Positions 1 through 12,810 of a DNA stretch of 60,000 nt are shown here, piece by piece (position 1 is the stretch's first letter; each line of letters begins with the position of its first letter). The stretch is taken from the NCBI RefSeq assembly GCF_000003815.2, contig NC_049986.1, positions 13,329,805 through 13,389,804 of the forward strand, in the 5' to 3' direction. The translations under genes were made by a program, and so were the position numbers. This DNA comes from Branchiostoma floridae (Eukaryota > Chordata > Leptocardii > Amphioxiformes > Branchiostomatidae). A model generated the notes under the pieces. It saw nothing but the letters and a program-made list of their open reading frames with translations. It had not been told where the DNA came from and did no database searches.

Positions 1-1737
1 ATCAAGAAATTCAGGTCAAACTCAGGAAAATAAACACATCCTTAGGTAAGCCCTGGGTATACTGGTATTGTACATGTACATTTGTAACTGTCTCTGGAAA
101 ATGAAATTTGAAATACCAGTTATCAGAAATTTTCAGATAGCTGTGACACTTTCATTAATTCCTTTTAGTTATTATGGGAGTAATGAGCTACATTTTAATA
201 TGTAGGTCACATGACGATACACCGCAGAGAACTCTTTGTATATTAGTGGAACAACTGTTTAATACATCACCCATAGTAACAGTGGTCTGACTGTTTAGAC
301 AAATTGAAATACGTATAACAACATTAGTCAAAGTTTTCCCTGTAAAGTAAAGATGAGTGACTGTGAGTTGTTGAGGGAGAAGCTGTAGTCTTGAGATATG
401 GAGATCCAAGACAAGACCAGCCAGATGCATCCTGACTCGTATCAATGTTATCAATGATTCCAGAGTTTGATGAGATTTGTAGGGAACAGTCTGCCTCTTG
501 AAAGTTGTATGCTCCCTAACTATTAAAGATTACACAATGAAACTTTGCTATACAAGTGTTACTTTTCACATGATTGTATTTACTATTAGATTGGTATGAT
601 AGCATGTATGACGATGATGTCTTATCAGGTCTTGTGCACGATATTTGATTACCTAAAAGGCTTGATTAAATGCCATGGGATATCTTTTAGGTACACTAAG
701 GATGTCAATGTCAAATACATGTGTACTGACAGCTGTCTACATCACACGTCATTTAGAAACAGTAGATGGTCTACAGCTTGCCTAGAATTGTTCTGTACAG
801 TGCATTTTTGTTCTTCTTGTTTTTTTTTCATACTGCCAGATAAAATCCAGATGATCTTTTCTATGAAATATTTACGGCTTGTTTCTAGGTTTATATTGAT
901 ACAACTGGCTGCAAGTTTGTGTTTGGTCCCACAGTACATACACTGTAAGTCATTTTTGATTTGTGGATACAGCAGTCAAACTGTCATCAGGTAGCTAATC
1001 TATCATCATCATCATCAGGGGCGATTTGCCCAGACCAGGTCTACTCTCTCCTAGCGAATATAAAATGTTTCAAAACACATTAGTCCCCACCTTTTTCATA
1101 GTGGTATGCTCCACTCCACGCTGCAGTTGCTAGAACCAACACTTACCTCTCAGTTACCAGGCAGCCCTGCAGAATTACCATTTGCATGCTACACGTACCT
1201 TTATTTGCTTTACTACGAGAATGCAAAGGTGGTTACGTCGACAGACCCTAGTCTTGTCAGTTCGTTGGGTAAGTTGCACAAATCATGATATAATATGGAT
1301 TGTTTAAACTAACTCATCTTTACAGTTAGGTTCAACAATGTTTAAGAGGTTGGCCCTAAAAACTGGACAACTGTTGGCTGCGTGTTCTATGATTGTGTAG
1401 CACTTACATGTAGTTACATGTATTTTGCAGACCATATGTTGCTTTAATGCAAGGATCAATCTGCGTTAACAAAAATGTTTATTCATGTTTCAATGCTGGA
1501 ACTGGTAAGAAAACTCTCCTACATAAACACAGCAGTACCCATCTGTGTATAATCTCCCAGTTAGCGCAGGAACAGATGTTGCTCCAGCGGTGCGCAGGTT
1601 ACCAGGGCTGGCTGCAAAACCTTGGATGTGATTGCTACTGACTAATTTGGTAGCGCCAGGGAGCAGTATCAGCTTTCACAGTGCACAAACCCTACAAGTT
1701 CAACCATGCATGCACATGGCATTAGTGGGTATCCAGC

Positions 1738-1794
1738 CGTTTTCAGCTTGTGACTGGTTCCTAATGGTCACCTCTGTAATACAAGCTGAAAACG
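1738..1794. repeat. Inverted repeat, 14-bp perfect stem
   Basis: The arm CGTTTTCAGCTTGT at 1738-1751 is matched by its exact reverse complement at 1781-1794, with a 29-base loop. Outside the arms a looser match (GGTAcC-like bases) continues for about 10 bases each side. It could be a decayed miniature inverted-repeat element or a cruciform-prone site. No function is evident. Confidence 0.6.
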
Positions 1795-4700
1795 ATGGGT
1801 ACCAGGTTATGGTACGAGGTTAGGGTAAATACTTCCCTACAGAATTTCTCATTGTGATGGTTGTATATGCTTGAATGTTCTTGGTCATACATGACGTACT
1901 ACCACCAGAGTAACGAGACACAAGTGCAGTTCATAGTGTATGACACATGTACACCTAATATACAAGACAGAACAGTACTGACATCATCAGCTTACCACAT
2001 CTCTTACTCTTAGTCTACTGTGGGAAAATTCAGATATATTTGTTGTGTTTCATATTAGATCAAGAGTGACTTTCAAAGTTTGGTAAGATATTGGCTACAG
2101 TTGTAGACAGCAAGGAGAAGGTGAACACAAAGATTACTGGGCAACTGCTTCGTAATTGTTCTTCTCCTTATAGGCTTAGAGTAACAGACTTTAGGTTTGT
2201 GTTATACTTAAGTTTAAAAAGAATAGCACCACCTGTTTCCCCACCAGACTTTGGATTAGAGATTATAGAAAGGATTTAATCCTGTTCATTTTGAAGTACA
2301 ATGTAGTTCCCTCTACTAGAAACAGATGCTTGTTGTATATTTTTTTGTTGAATGTCGTTTTTCTTTTATATATTCAGTCAATAATGGTCACAAAAGATCA
2401 TAAACACCATTCTCCTAGTGTAGATTTTTGTAGCCTTTATTAGTCTTTTAGAGTAGCAACCTTTGGGAGCAAACCAAAGGGAACAAGGCTGGACTCCAGG
2501 CTATTGATGCTAAGCTTTCATATGATCTAAATTTTGTTCACAGTTAGGAAAAATGATTCATTCTTTTACTGTGCAATGTATACAGTTATGCATATATGAT
2601 TTTTGTGGTTTTGATGATCCATTTCTTTGTCAAATGTGTTAACTCAGTCAGTGAATGTGTGCAGCATAACAAGACCTTGTATTGTGAATTTGCATCCCTG
2701 TCTTTGGACCAGGATGTGGTATATTGTAAATATACAATCCCATGTGCATGTAGTTTAATGTTTGATCCATCTCAACAAGAATGTCCTTACACAATGTTTG
2801 CTTCAGCACATTTGTCTCACTTTCCCTCCCAAACTGCATAACTTTACAGTTGTTTGCCAGTTAATGAGCTTCATTGGCTGAAATGGCAGCTTGCTAAATT
2901 TTACTGTCTGTGAAACTGATTGCTGTGACAGAGTAAATAAGGGTTTTTATTGCCTGTCGTGTCAGTTTCATGCCAAGGTTTGGATCAATAACTGTTTGTT
3001 ATGTGTCTGCCTTGTGGTATATGCAAATAATATATTGTTATTCCTGTTTGGCGTGTGCTGTTGGGCAGCAAATTGGACAGGTACCATTTCAATTTAGGTT
3101 TCAACTAAAGGGAATACAAGATATATTTGTATAATGTTAGGAAATTTCATATTTCTTCGCATACATACCAGAACATTACCGGTAAGACTAAGAGGATTTT
3201 GAACATCATTCGTCCAGTGGTGCTGAGAGACCATGACCCCCCCCCCCCTCCTGCATAAAAAAATCAATGCCTTATAATTACCAGGTATTGACCTGACCCA
3301 TTCTTTACAGAAAATGGTAGCAGTTTTCTGTATATCATTCCTCTCAAATGATAAACATTGAACAAACTCAAATAGCTCTTCCAAGTGTGTCAAACAGAAT
3401 TCAACTTTTGCTTTGTAGTGGCTGACAGTAGATATAGCTATAGTATATAGATATAATGTAATTGGCTTACATTTACAATGCATCACACGGAAGTCATGTT
3501 ACATACTTCTGTTTTGAGGAAAGTTTGTCCTAGTTTTTCTGTTAACATGCTATTCATCTCTACTTTGTAGTGAGTGATTGTGCAATTGGTTTCTATGTAA
3601 AGCTCCAATTTTTGTGCACAGCAGCACTTTGGAGCTGATTGTATTTTGTTGAAAGCTTAGCTCTCAAAGAATTATCCTTCAATTGCTGTTGGATCCTTTC
3701 CGATGAAAAGGGGGGATTTCTTGGGACCCAGAATTAAAGGATTATTGCAACATGCGTTGACAATGGAGGGAGGATTCAATGCAATGGGGTTTGTCATTTC
3801 ATTTGGTAAGGAAGATGCCATCTGGTGAAAAATGTTGGTATTACACAAATTCAGCTGTGCTGTACTTTATCCATCACATGTAAAAGAGATACTTTGAAGT
3901 TTGAATGAGAATGACAGTGAGTGAGAATAACTTACTGGTATCATTCCTCTGCCATATGAACTTCTGTCTTGGACAAATTTAAGGCTTGTACAAGAATTTT
4001 CACATGATTATAACAATCCCATGATAAATGGGAAGCAGCTCAGGTATCATCAAATATGGCCCATAAAAAGATGATATATATCTTTTTGAAGAAATTATAA
4101 TGGGTAAAATAGGCATATCTGTCAACCTAAGTGTTTCTTGACTGGGAAAGATGCTGTACTTTATCTGATAGGTCATCTGTTAACCTGCTAATCCAATCTC
4201 AAGGGTTCCTTTTGTCACAGAACATCAGATGTCATCTTAAGGCCTGGGGCTCGTCCAGGGATCAGAAGAGTCATTAAAATGTTAACATCAGTGGAAGAGT
4301 GATGTGATTATATGCTGCAAATTACACACTGCCACTGCAATCTGTAGGTCCATAGATTACTGGTAATTTTTTGGAAGGTTGTAGCTGCATGCTGTATCTT
4401 TTATGTAATTTGCATGTAACGTTACCTAGGCTAGTGCAGATGTGTAGAAAAAACATTTTAATCCCTGCTTGGGTTGAAATGAAAAGGTAGCATGCTTTGG
4501 TAGTATGAATCATTGTGTTTTGCAAAATAAACTTTTTAATGGATGTTACAATGTAGTCACTGTAGTCTGCCTGCAGACATGACATGATTTATCGGATATT
4601 TCAAACTAACCACCACACAGATCTGTTCCAACAAGCTTGTTACATGGGACAGTTAAGCTTCCTCCACAGTATTGTGCCCAGATTTCTCTGCATAATTTTC

Positions 4701-5034
4701 AAATCGATTTTCATCAAGCGGCAATTAGTGCAGGTCGCTCTGTCTTTCACACTCCACAAGCAAACAAATTGCTGTTCCCAGCCAACCAGGTAATGTGGGG
4801 AGAGAACAATAGGTCATCTGAAACTTCAACTTGGAAGAACATTCGTCTGAATTTGCAGGTTGGTTAGAGATTTCATCACGATGCTCTACTAAAGGGATGA
4901 GGTGAATGAACCGATGCATGTGATCATATTTATACCGAGCATTATATACATATTGGTAGAGGAATTGGTATAAAAGGTTAATCTTCAAGCAGATGTTGTA
5001 AGGCAAAATCGCTTTCTAGCTCCTTGTTTCTGAT

Positions 5035-5070
5035 ACAAAGCTAGCAAACAGTACAAAGCTAGCAAACAGT
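5035..5070. repeat. 18-bp tandem duplication
   Basis: ACAAAGCTAGCAAACAGT occurs twice back to back with no mismatch, indicating a recent local duplication. Confidence 0.8.
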
Positions 5071-5187
5071 ACAATTTTCTTCTAACATCTCCTTGGAGCT
5101 TCCCAAAAAGTCAAGTTTGCTGATCAAGTCCCTTTCTATCTTAGGTAGAATGGTCCTGTCCCTCCCTGTTCCTGCACAAAGAATGGT

Positions 5188-5637
5188 TTGACCCAACAGC
5201 TTTCAGCAAATATGTTACCCATTGATCAAAGGCAACTGCAGAATAATTCTAGTAGCCTTGGGAATGTTATACCATTATTCTTCCCATATTATGCTAATGA
5301 GCCTACTCAACTGTGCAGGATATACACAGCTTATTACAGTACATGTGATCCCCACTCTTGGTTTTGGTTTATGAAGGCAGTGCCAGGAATAAGACCTGTA
5401 TTGGGGAGTCAAGCGTACGCTGTAGCAATCTGGTTGAAATCCTGTGAATTAGCCCTGCAGCTGTCCCCGCTGGCAGCCGTGAATCAGTGCTGGTGCTGCC
5501 ACGCTGCGCTAATCTATCACCCCCCTGATGAAGTGTCAGACTGCGAATGTGCCGCACGCCGGCTAGGGAGGATGGTCGCGTGGAGATCGGCACGGCGCAG
5601 GTGTGTACGCAGGCGGGATGGAGAGGACACGCCGTAA
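5188..5637 (+). other. GC-richer block with a 149-codon open frame; coding status unknown
   Basis: From about 5440 to 5640 the base composition turns clearly GC- and CpG-richer than its surroundings, and a frame stays open for 149 codons. The predicted peptide has a Cys-rich middle and an Arg-rich end and matches no family I recognise. A possible splice donor (CAG followed by GTGTGT) lies near 5598. It could be a first exon, a promoter-type CpG block, or a chance frame. I do not call it a gene. Confidence 0.25.
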
Positions 5638-5643
5638 GCAGCG

Positions 5644-5715
5644 CTACTATGTCTATGTAGGTACAGTTTCTACCACTGTCTACTATGTCTATGTAGGTAC
5701 ACTTTTAACCACTGT
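5644..5715. repeat. 36-bp tandem duplication
   Basis: Two adjacent 36-base units begin CTACTATGTCTATGTAGGTA (5644 and 5680) and end ACCACTGT, differing at a few bases. Confidence 0.75.
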
Positions 5716-8244
5716 CTTGTAATATGCAGGTTCTGGTTCATGTTTGATTTTTCCTTTGTGTGAATTGTTGATTAAGGCTGAGCTTTGATGAATACATTCT
5801 TTATAATTTGTACGTGTAGATTTTAGGTTTTACTAAAATCAGGAAGGAATCTTCAGTCTGATTTGCAGGCATTTGGACTCTTCTTTTGGCACAGGCAGCA
5901 TCTGTCATTATAGTGAACATTGCCCATTGGTGTGTATAGGATATATCCTCATCCTTTGCACATGTGTATGTATGAATAAATGGAACAGCACATATAGTCT
6001 TTGCCACTATCAGAAAGAAACTCATGGTTCATTTATGAGGGTTATAAACTTGTGGTCTGTTTTGGATGCTTTTGGACTGTACGACATGTATTAGGCACAG
6101 GCTGTGTCAAGCACTGTCTGTTTGTATATGCAGGAAATTTTGATTGTAATATTATACTTGAAGATTTGCATATGTGGTTGTAAGGATCATTATTTGCTTC
6201 AACATGTATACAAACTATAGCTTGTGGCCATTTCTTTTGTAATGTTGATACTAGAGGTAAGCATGTATGTGTGTGCTCCAACACGTTAAACTGTAGATCT
6301 AGAAATGATCATGTTTGGACACTCCTTGTAAATTACAATCTTCATTTTGTCTACTTGGATCAGCCAAAGACTGGTTCTCTCAGTTATTGGAAATGTATGC
6401 ATTCTTTTCAAATGCATTAGATTGCAAACCCTGGTCTATTCAGTCTTACCGGTATGTATGAATTAACAATGAATGGCATTGCAAAACATCGTTCTTTCTT
6501 CAATGTACAACTGGAAAGAAACTTACAGTATGATTTAGTCATTAACAATTTATATATCATGTCAATATCACATTTAACACATGTTTTATTGCGAGAAACT
6601 GAAATGATTCTCTCTTTATGGAAGAATATAGAAATGGTGTTTCTTTTATTATTGTTCGGCACAAATGTGACCTGTACATTTTTTATCTGCCATTATTTAT
6701 ATATTTGCTTCGATGTGAATGGCACAGCTTGAGTCCCATGGTTTCCCATAAAACACTCCTGTCTTTTACAAGATATTTACAATTCCCTTATCCACCCTGG
6801 GACTCCCTCACATCCTCCCCGTTCTTATCATACAGATACAGGTTTAAACCATTAAATTGGGTCTTTTAGTCATATAGACTGTGATTGGATATGGTGGTTT
6901 GAAATGACATAATCCGTGAAATGGATCATGACTTGTTTTGGGTGATTGCTGCCTGTACATGCTTGATTATATATGCTTCACCGTAACGACTAATACTGTA
7001 GCTGGTGGTGTTTATTTTGTTGCGTAAATGATTTATCAGCAAACTGATTAGTATTAGTAATGATGATGATTTGCCTAGTGTCAGCTCTAGCAGTTCCTAT
7101 GAGAAAGAAGTGTAGATTGTCAGTATTTTTGTTTTGTTTTTAATGATTTCAATGTACAGTATGTGGAATTATCAACCCCACAATTCTCTCTGGTACTTTA
7201 AAACTGGCACATGTAGTAAAGAAGGGTGAATTGTGACTGAAGAGATCTTTTATTTAAGCTTCAGTAATCCCTGAGGTATGTACACCTCAGATACCTGCAC
7301 GTAATGGTTCAAGATAGTCTTGAGAAGGTCCCCATAGCAATTATTTTACATAGTCACAGCTTGACAAGTTTAAGGCATAGTGACAGGTTTGAGGTTTTAG
7401 TTCCTTATTGCCATGGCCTAGCAGTACAAGTTTCTACACTACTGTGGCTGCACAACACCCCCGCTAATTCTCACACAGTCAGCTTTTTTCAAAAGATTTA
7501 CTGGTTTTATTTTAACTGTCACAATTTCTGAGAGTTTCCGTTAAATTGAAGATGAAGTTTGCTGCATACAAACAACATTTGATTTGGATTGCCAATAAGA
7601 TAATCATATAAAATGATATGTGCACATGTCGATGTGCATACTGAAATACTTGTGTACTTAGATATAATGCATTATAGTTTTTTTTTTATACACCAACAAA
7701 TTTAATCAGTTACATAAATGGGTACATGTGTACATGATAATGTCGTATCTAAAAGGCCTGAGGTTAGATTTCACCCTGTATCTAATATACAAAACCTCAG
7801 GAGAGACATCCCATGTTGACTCTCCACTGGGACATACTTTATGGATGTTTATGATGTAACGACACAACCTGGCAATGCTTCACACACTTATAGTATATTT
7901 ACACTATATATGTTTAAACTTTCATTGTGGTTTTATCTTTGTAGAAACCTCTGCACTGTAAATTTATGGCACCATGAATATGTTTCTCTTGTAGGACTAT
8001 TGTTTCAACTGAAAATTTAAAAAAAAAAGCAAAAGGCTCCTTTATCCTCCCACTATGAAATAAAACCGCATCAGAGGTAAATGAGTTTACAGCACTAGGC
8101 TCTAAGAGTCTAAGCATCTCCCTGCTGCATTACACTGTGACTTATATTATAAAAACTCAGTGTCAAAAGGCAACCTCAGTACGTAGAGAGAGGGTTAATG
8201 TCAGAGCTAAGGAGAGTGGCGCATGGTAACAAGATCACAGTAAA
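5716..8244. other. Gene-free AT-rich stretch
   Basis: Only short, featureless open frames are present. There is a weak hairpin (CCTGAGGTT near 7759 against AACCTCAGG near 7800) and T-runs near 7678. Nothing else is visible. Confidence 0.5.
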
Positions 8245-8490
8245 GGTGGTATATCGCTGCACTTAAGGCACTGGTGTTGCACTGCGGGGTTCATTCACTG
8301 TGGCACTGTTGTGTTATTTTCGCCGATTTTTTATAATGTAGATATTGCGTAATACGTAGAAGTATGACGTAGGAGACAACAAAATACACAAAACGTAAGA
8401 AAATTGGTTCTTTGTCTCTGAAATTCGTTGAGTAGTCTTTAGAACCCCACAGTGCCACACCGGTGCATCAAGTGCAGTGAGATACCACCT
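8245..8490. mobile_element. MITE-like element with about 49-bp terminal inverted repeats
   Basis: The left end, starting AGGTGGTATATCGCTGCACT, is matched over about 49 bases by the reverse complement of the right end (8441-8490), with about 7 mismatches. The 246-base unit has no coding capacity and a CG-containing centre, so it fits a non-autonomous DNA transposon. I see no clear target duplication beside it, which suggests age or a mis-set boundary. Confidence 0.7.
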
Positions 8491-8629
8491 GAATCATAAA
8501 AGAGCTGCTTGTATCTTATGTTTATGTAGAGACATGAATGTACTAGTACTGTAGTGTACATTGCATGCAGATAGGTGATTTATCTTTGCGTGCATGTCCA
8601 GATATGGCACTCCTGTCCCCAACAGTTGG

Positions 8630-8770
8630 TGGTTTGATAGATAGGTTGTCAGCCCTCCAGGAAAGGGCACATTATTCTGTCATTACCACCCCATTAGGGA
8701 CCCACATTAAGCATGCACGGATGTGGTGAATTAAGGGCAAAGGGACACGGATTAATTCCGTACACAAAAT
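8630..8770. promoter_or_regulatory. Candidate regulatory block (homeodomain-type motifs)
   Basis: This dense, non-repetitive block has several TAAT-class cores in about 140 bases: CATTACC, CCATTAGGG, GAATTAAGG and CGGATTAATTCCG at 8748-8760, which contains the GGATTA core used by Otx/Pitx-type homeodomains. Motifs this short occur by chance; only cross-species conservation would support it. Confidence 0.2.
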
Positions 8771-10880
8771 TATCAGCAAGATCAGAACGTTGCTATATTG
8801 TCTCCTGATTTCTGAGATTAAGCTCACATTAATAAGTAATATCAAGTGCATTTAGCTTTGGTGTGTGTTGTATGTCAATGTCAGGATGTGGCTTATACAA
8901 TGATTTTTAGCAGTGGTAAATCTCATGCAAATTTGATGAGCACAAATTAAAGTGGATGTTACCACTTGACGCATGAAATAACAACAGCTCCGAGTGGGCT
9001 AGGACTCTGCGGGGGGACGAAAAGAGGGATACGGGTCTTAACGGCACGTGCTGCTTGCAAAGGTGTGATTCAGGTGCTGGTTTATAGCAATCCTCATGCA
9101 TAAATATGTGCATATAGGCTTGGTTAAGAAAATGTCCCCATCCATTAACATTTTGAAATTCAACTGGGTCTCTCATTGAAACAAGTATGCAAATTTCTTT
9201 TGACACTTTATGGACTTAATTTACAATTTGCTAGCCAAAACTACCAAACATACCAGGAAAATCTCTAGTTGTACATGTCCTTAACAGTTTTTTTTGTTAT
9301 CTCAAAAATGTTATCTCAAAAATGTATCTTTGCCATTTTATTACCAAATATTGGCACTGTCCAGTCTGGGATTTTGCTGAAGTGAGACTTGCCAGAAAAG
9401 TTATCTGCAAGGAATTAAGCATTTTGAATGCACATTTTCATACATTCTACAATGAAGATGGTAACCTTTGCCCCCATGTCTAACTCAATCAAACCTGCCC
9501 CAGCTGCCCTTTGTGGCACCAACAATGTTAGCCACATGTAAGAGTGAGCTAATGTCTCTAATGCACAGATGGTGTTCAGTCTAAATAGGAGGGTCAGCTG
9601 GGTGGAGGGTCAGGGTCATGTACAGACTGGACAGTAATTGCCTACTAGCCACTGGTGCTGTTTAAAAAGTCCAACCATCAAAGATGTGTGCTAATTGCTG
9701 TCTGGACCCTACTTCGGTAGTCTAGCTTGAGTGCTGATAGACTTGAGGGCTTGCCTTAATGAAAATCCTAAGGTCACTGTGACACTACATGTAAGTCTTC
9801 TAATGTAAATCTTCTAAAGAGGTCGGCTCTTTGGGAATGGAGCTCTTTGGGAGGCTTATAGACTCTTCACTAAAAGCTGACTGCTGCCTTGCAATTGCAT
9901 GGTGATTTACAATTGTTCCGAGCCTTGTCATATTTTTGCCAACAATACATGTAACGTTATATCATAGAGGTGTAAAATGCTGTAGAAATAGACAAAAAAT
10001 TGAAACAAATGTTCAACTCTCTCGTAAAAATATTCCCATTTATGCGTACATGAAAATGGAGGTAATATTGTATGTGTGTGTGTGTTCAGAGAAGCAGAAC
10101 CTTGAACAGTCAACACACAAAGGACTAGTACTTAAAAAGTGTATGTGAAGGAATTTCTATAGTTGCTTCTTCCTTTGAGCATGAGTCTTGTCAAAGACTT
10201 CTCCTCACCAAAAACCTTTGGAAGTTTGCAACTACAAAGTTGGGGCCAGCCCAAACCCACCCATACAATGCTCGCCTTTCCATTTCTATCCAGCCTTTAT
10301 GTCAAAGATAGTAAGAAATTAAGCATGAGTGTGCCTGTGAGACATTTCATGATGAGCCATATTTGATTGCCCAATAGACTTCATACAATTAATGTCTTTT
10401 GCTTTTGTAAGAGCAATAGAGTTTCTGATAGTTTGGGACAAGTTTGTGCTTCAACATGCTGAAGTTCAAGGTGTTCTGTTCAGGAATGACGTCAGCGGGA
10501 CGTCAGCAGGTTGATCTTCCTCCTGCCGCTGAGTGTGATTCATAGCGGTCCTTTGTAAGGACTGCACTTTGAAGGATTACAGGAGGGAGTTGTGTCTAGC
10601 AGGAGTAATTTCCACTCGGATGCTATTATAGAGAAAAAAGGAACAGAAATGATGCACCATTGATCAGGCAGTGAACCTGCCTTTGACAAAACCACATGAG
10701 AAAGTGTGGAAGTAGGCTTGCTTCTCAACTTTGTCTTTTGTGGAAACTGACGACCAACAAAATGAAAACTTTGGCCAACTTGTTTTGATGTACTGTAGAA
10801 GCCCAGTCAAGACTTAACTTTAAGATGTTGTCCATCATGTTTCCTTGTTGCCTGTCATACTTTGATGGTAGCTCAAGGAG

Positions 10881-11340
10881 ATGAAGATGCTATCCTTGTT
10901 AGCTGGTCTTGTCCTTGGTGCTGAAGATGCCCTGTGTTATTGGTAGTGTCCTTGGTACTGAAGATGGTGTCCTGTGTTGTCCTGTCCAGACAGTGTTGTT
11001 GGTCCTGTCCTTGGTACTGAAGATGGTGTCCTGTGTTGTTGGTAGTAGTATCCTTGGTACCAAATATGGTGTCCGGTATTGTCCTGCCCTGTGTTGTTAG
11101 TTCTGTCCTTGGTACTGAAGATGATGTCCTGTGTTATCCTGTCCTGTATTGTGTTCTGTCCTTGGTGCTGAATATGTTCTCCTGTGCTATTGTTTTTGTC
11201 ATTGATATAGAGGATGCTGTCCTGTGTTGTTTTCTGTCCTCGATACTGGAGGACTGTCCTGTGCTGAACTTGTTTTTGTAGTAATTAGGTAATGAACATG
11301 CTATCTATGTTGTTGGTTTTGTCCTTGGTTCTGTCCCTTC
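10881..11340. repeat. Degenerate minisatellite built on a GTCCTTGGTACTGAAGATG-type unit
   Basis: About eight diverged copies of a unit containing TCCTTGGTRCTGAA followed by a CCTGTGTTGT motif are spaced irregularly by about 38-60 bases. Short open frames in this stretch simply translate the repeat. Isolated copies of the same core recur at 22,411, 22,553 and 22,593. Confidence 0.75.
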
Positions 11341-12129
11341 CTCATCTTGCACCTACATGTATGCTTCTATACAACTGAACATACCTGAAATTCAATCATG
11401 ATTTATTTGTCTTGCCAGTATGTTATACCAAATGCTACCCTTGTGCATTTAAACTAGTTGCCTCCGCACTCAAGTCTACCATTATTCACCGTAAATGGTC
11501 AATCTAGTCCTTTATGGCCAGCTAGTTGTTTCTGAAAGTCATAGGTACATCGTTTATCAAGTTTGTGAAGACTGAAACCCATCAAAGTCAAGGTACTTGT
11601 TTCTCACATGGGGGTTCGCACCTCAGCGATCACTCTGGTGCACCTTAGGCTATCAACCAGCCAATGGTTGCCTACAAATTGCTGGCTAAGTTTTACACAT
11701 TTTGAAAGTGAGTTCCATTTTCCACCTTGCAACACTGTCGAATGACACTTATTCAAAGTGCTGCCATGGGGGAAACAATTGACCTTTTCCAAGCACCTAG
11801 TCAGACATGGAAAGTACATATATAACAGGAAGTACTCTGTTTTCAGCCTTCATGTCCTAAAACTTGAAGCACCAACTTCTTTTGTCTGTAAGTCTGAAAT
11901 ATACATTTCCTTGTACTAAGATAATAGGCCATTGCCAAAATCTATAATTAATCCTTCTTCCCCAGGTTAATGATGGTCAATTTGAACTAGTTTAAAAATT
12001 AAAAATGAATTTTAACTGATACAGATAAAAGTAGCTCTTTGCTACCAAAGAAAATATGGCAGTATCCATTGTTTATGATTATATGACTGTTATATCTACT
12101 CTGTAACTTACTTTCAATATCTTTCTTCT
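11341..12129. other. Gene-free stretch
   Basis: No credible exon, RNA gene or repeat was recognised. Confidence 0.5.
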
Positions 12130-12810
12130 GTTATGCATTATACATGGTATATTCATTGTATATATCCAGATGATGTATTTAGATCCACAGAGTATGGTGC
12201 TTGTCAGAGCTGCTCACTTCAAAGACCAGATAGGCAATTAACCTGCCTCCCAGATAAGTCCTCCGTTCCACAGAAGTTACCTGCTTCTGGTTTCTCATGC
12301 TTAATTACTTCCCATGCCCCACCAGAATCACATTAATTCTGTATTTCCATCCCAGTAATTCGCCGAAGATTGGCTAATGAAAAATTGATGAAACTCCCAA
12401 ATTTGTTTCTGGATGGAATCGGAAATTCTATTACACGACAGTCTACAGACACCAGCTCTTACTTAACTCTGCGCACCCGTCGGACCCTCCTCGCTTCATC
12501 GCGCCGAGAAACGTTCTCCGGGGATTTGGGGCAGGCGGTGCATTTTAGAGCTCATTTCAAATTGTACTTAAGTTCTGCCAAGTGGAAAGGAGGCGCAGTT
12601 TTATATTCATCACCGAGAATCATGCGCTGTAATATGTTTTCATTAGCGTCCTTTCTTCCTTCTGGCTTGATTTATTCTTACGAATTTCGGCACCCTGTGG
12701 AGTTGAACACGCTCAAACATGCTCAAGCTCATATCACACATCAATCAATGTATGCAGCGTCTTTCTGTGCAAAAGTAAATGATTTACCATTACACAACTG
12801 GCCATGACAT
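12130..12810 (+). other. Open-frame-rich block, coding status unknown
   Basis: Two open frames lie close together here (12133-12336, and 12370-12807 of 145 codons). The middle (12460-12560) is CpG-richer than its surroundings. The peptides show no domain, signal peptide or membrane segment I recognise, and no flanking splice pair stands out. It could be a lineage-specific exon or a conserved non-coding block. Confidence 0.2.

Larger units (their letters stand above)
1..5187. other. Gene-free stretch (intergenic or far-upstream intron)
   Basis: Open reading frames here are short, lack recognisable domains and mostly overlap one another on opposite strands, so I support no exon. The stretch is AT-rich with many poly-A/T runs. 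It holds a 14-bp-stem hairpin (1738-1794), a run of C at about 3238-3248 and an 18-bp tandem duplication (5035-5070). It may belong to the long 5' intron of DIPK1, whose first coding exon is missing, or be intergenic. Confidence 0.5.

Noticed and set aside
596-994. 132-codon frame near the left edge
   Set aside because: Cys/Phe/Ile-rich translation typical of T-rich non-coding DNA; no domain or splice evidence.
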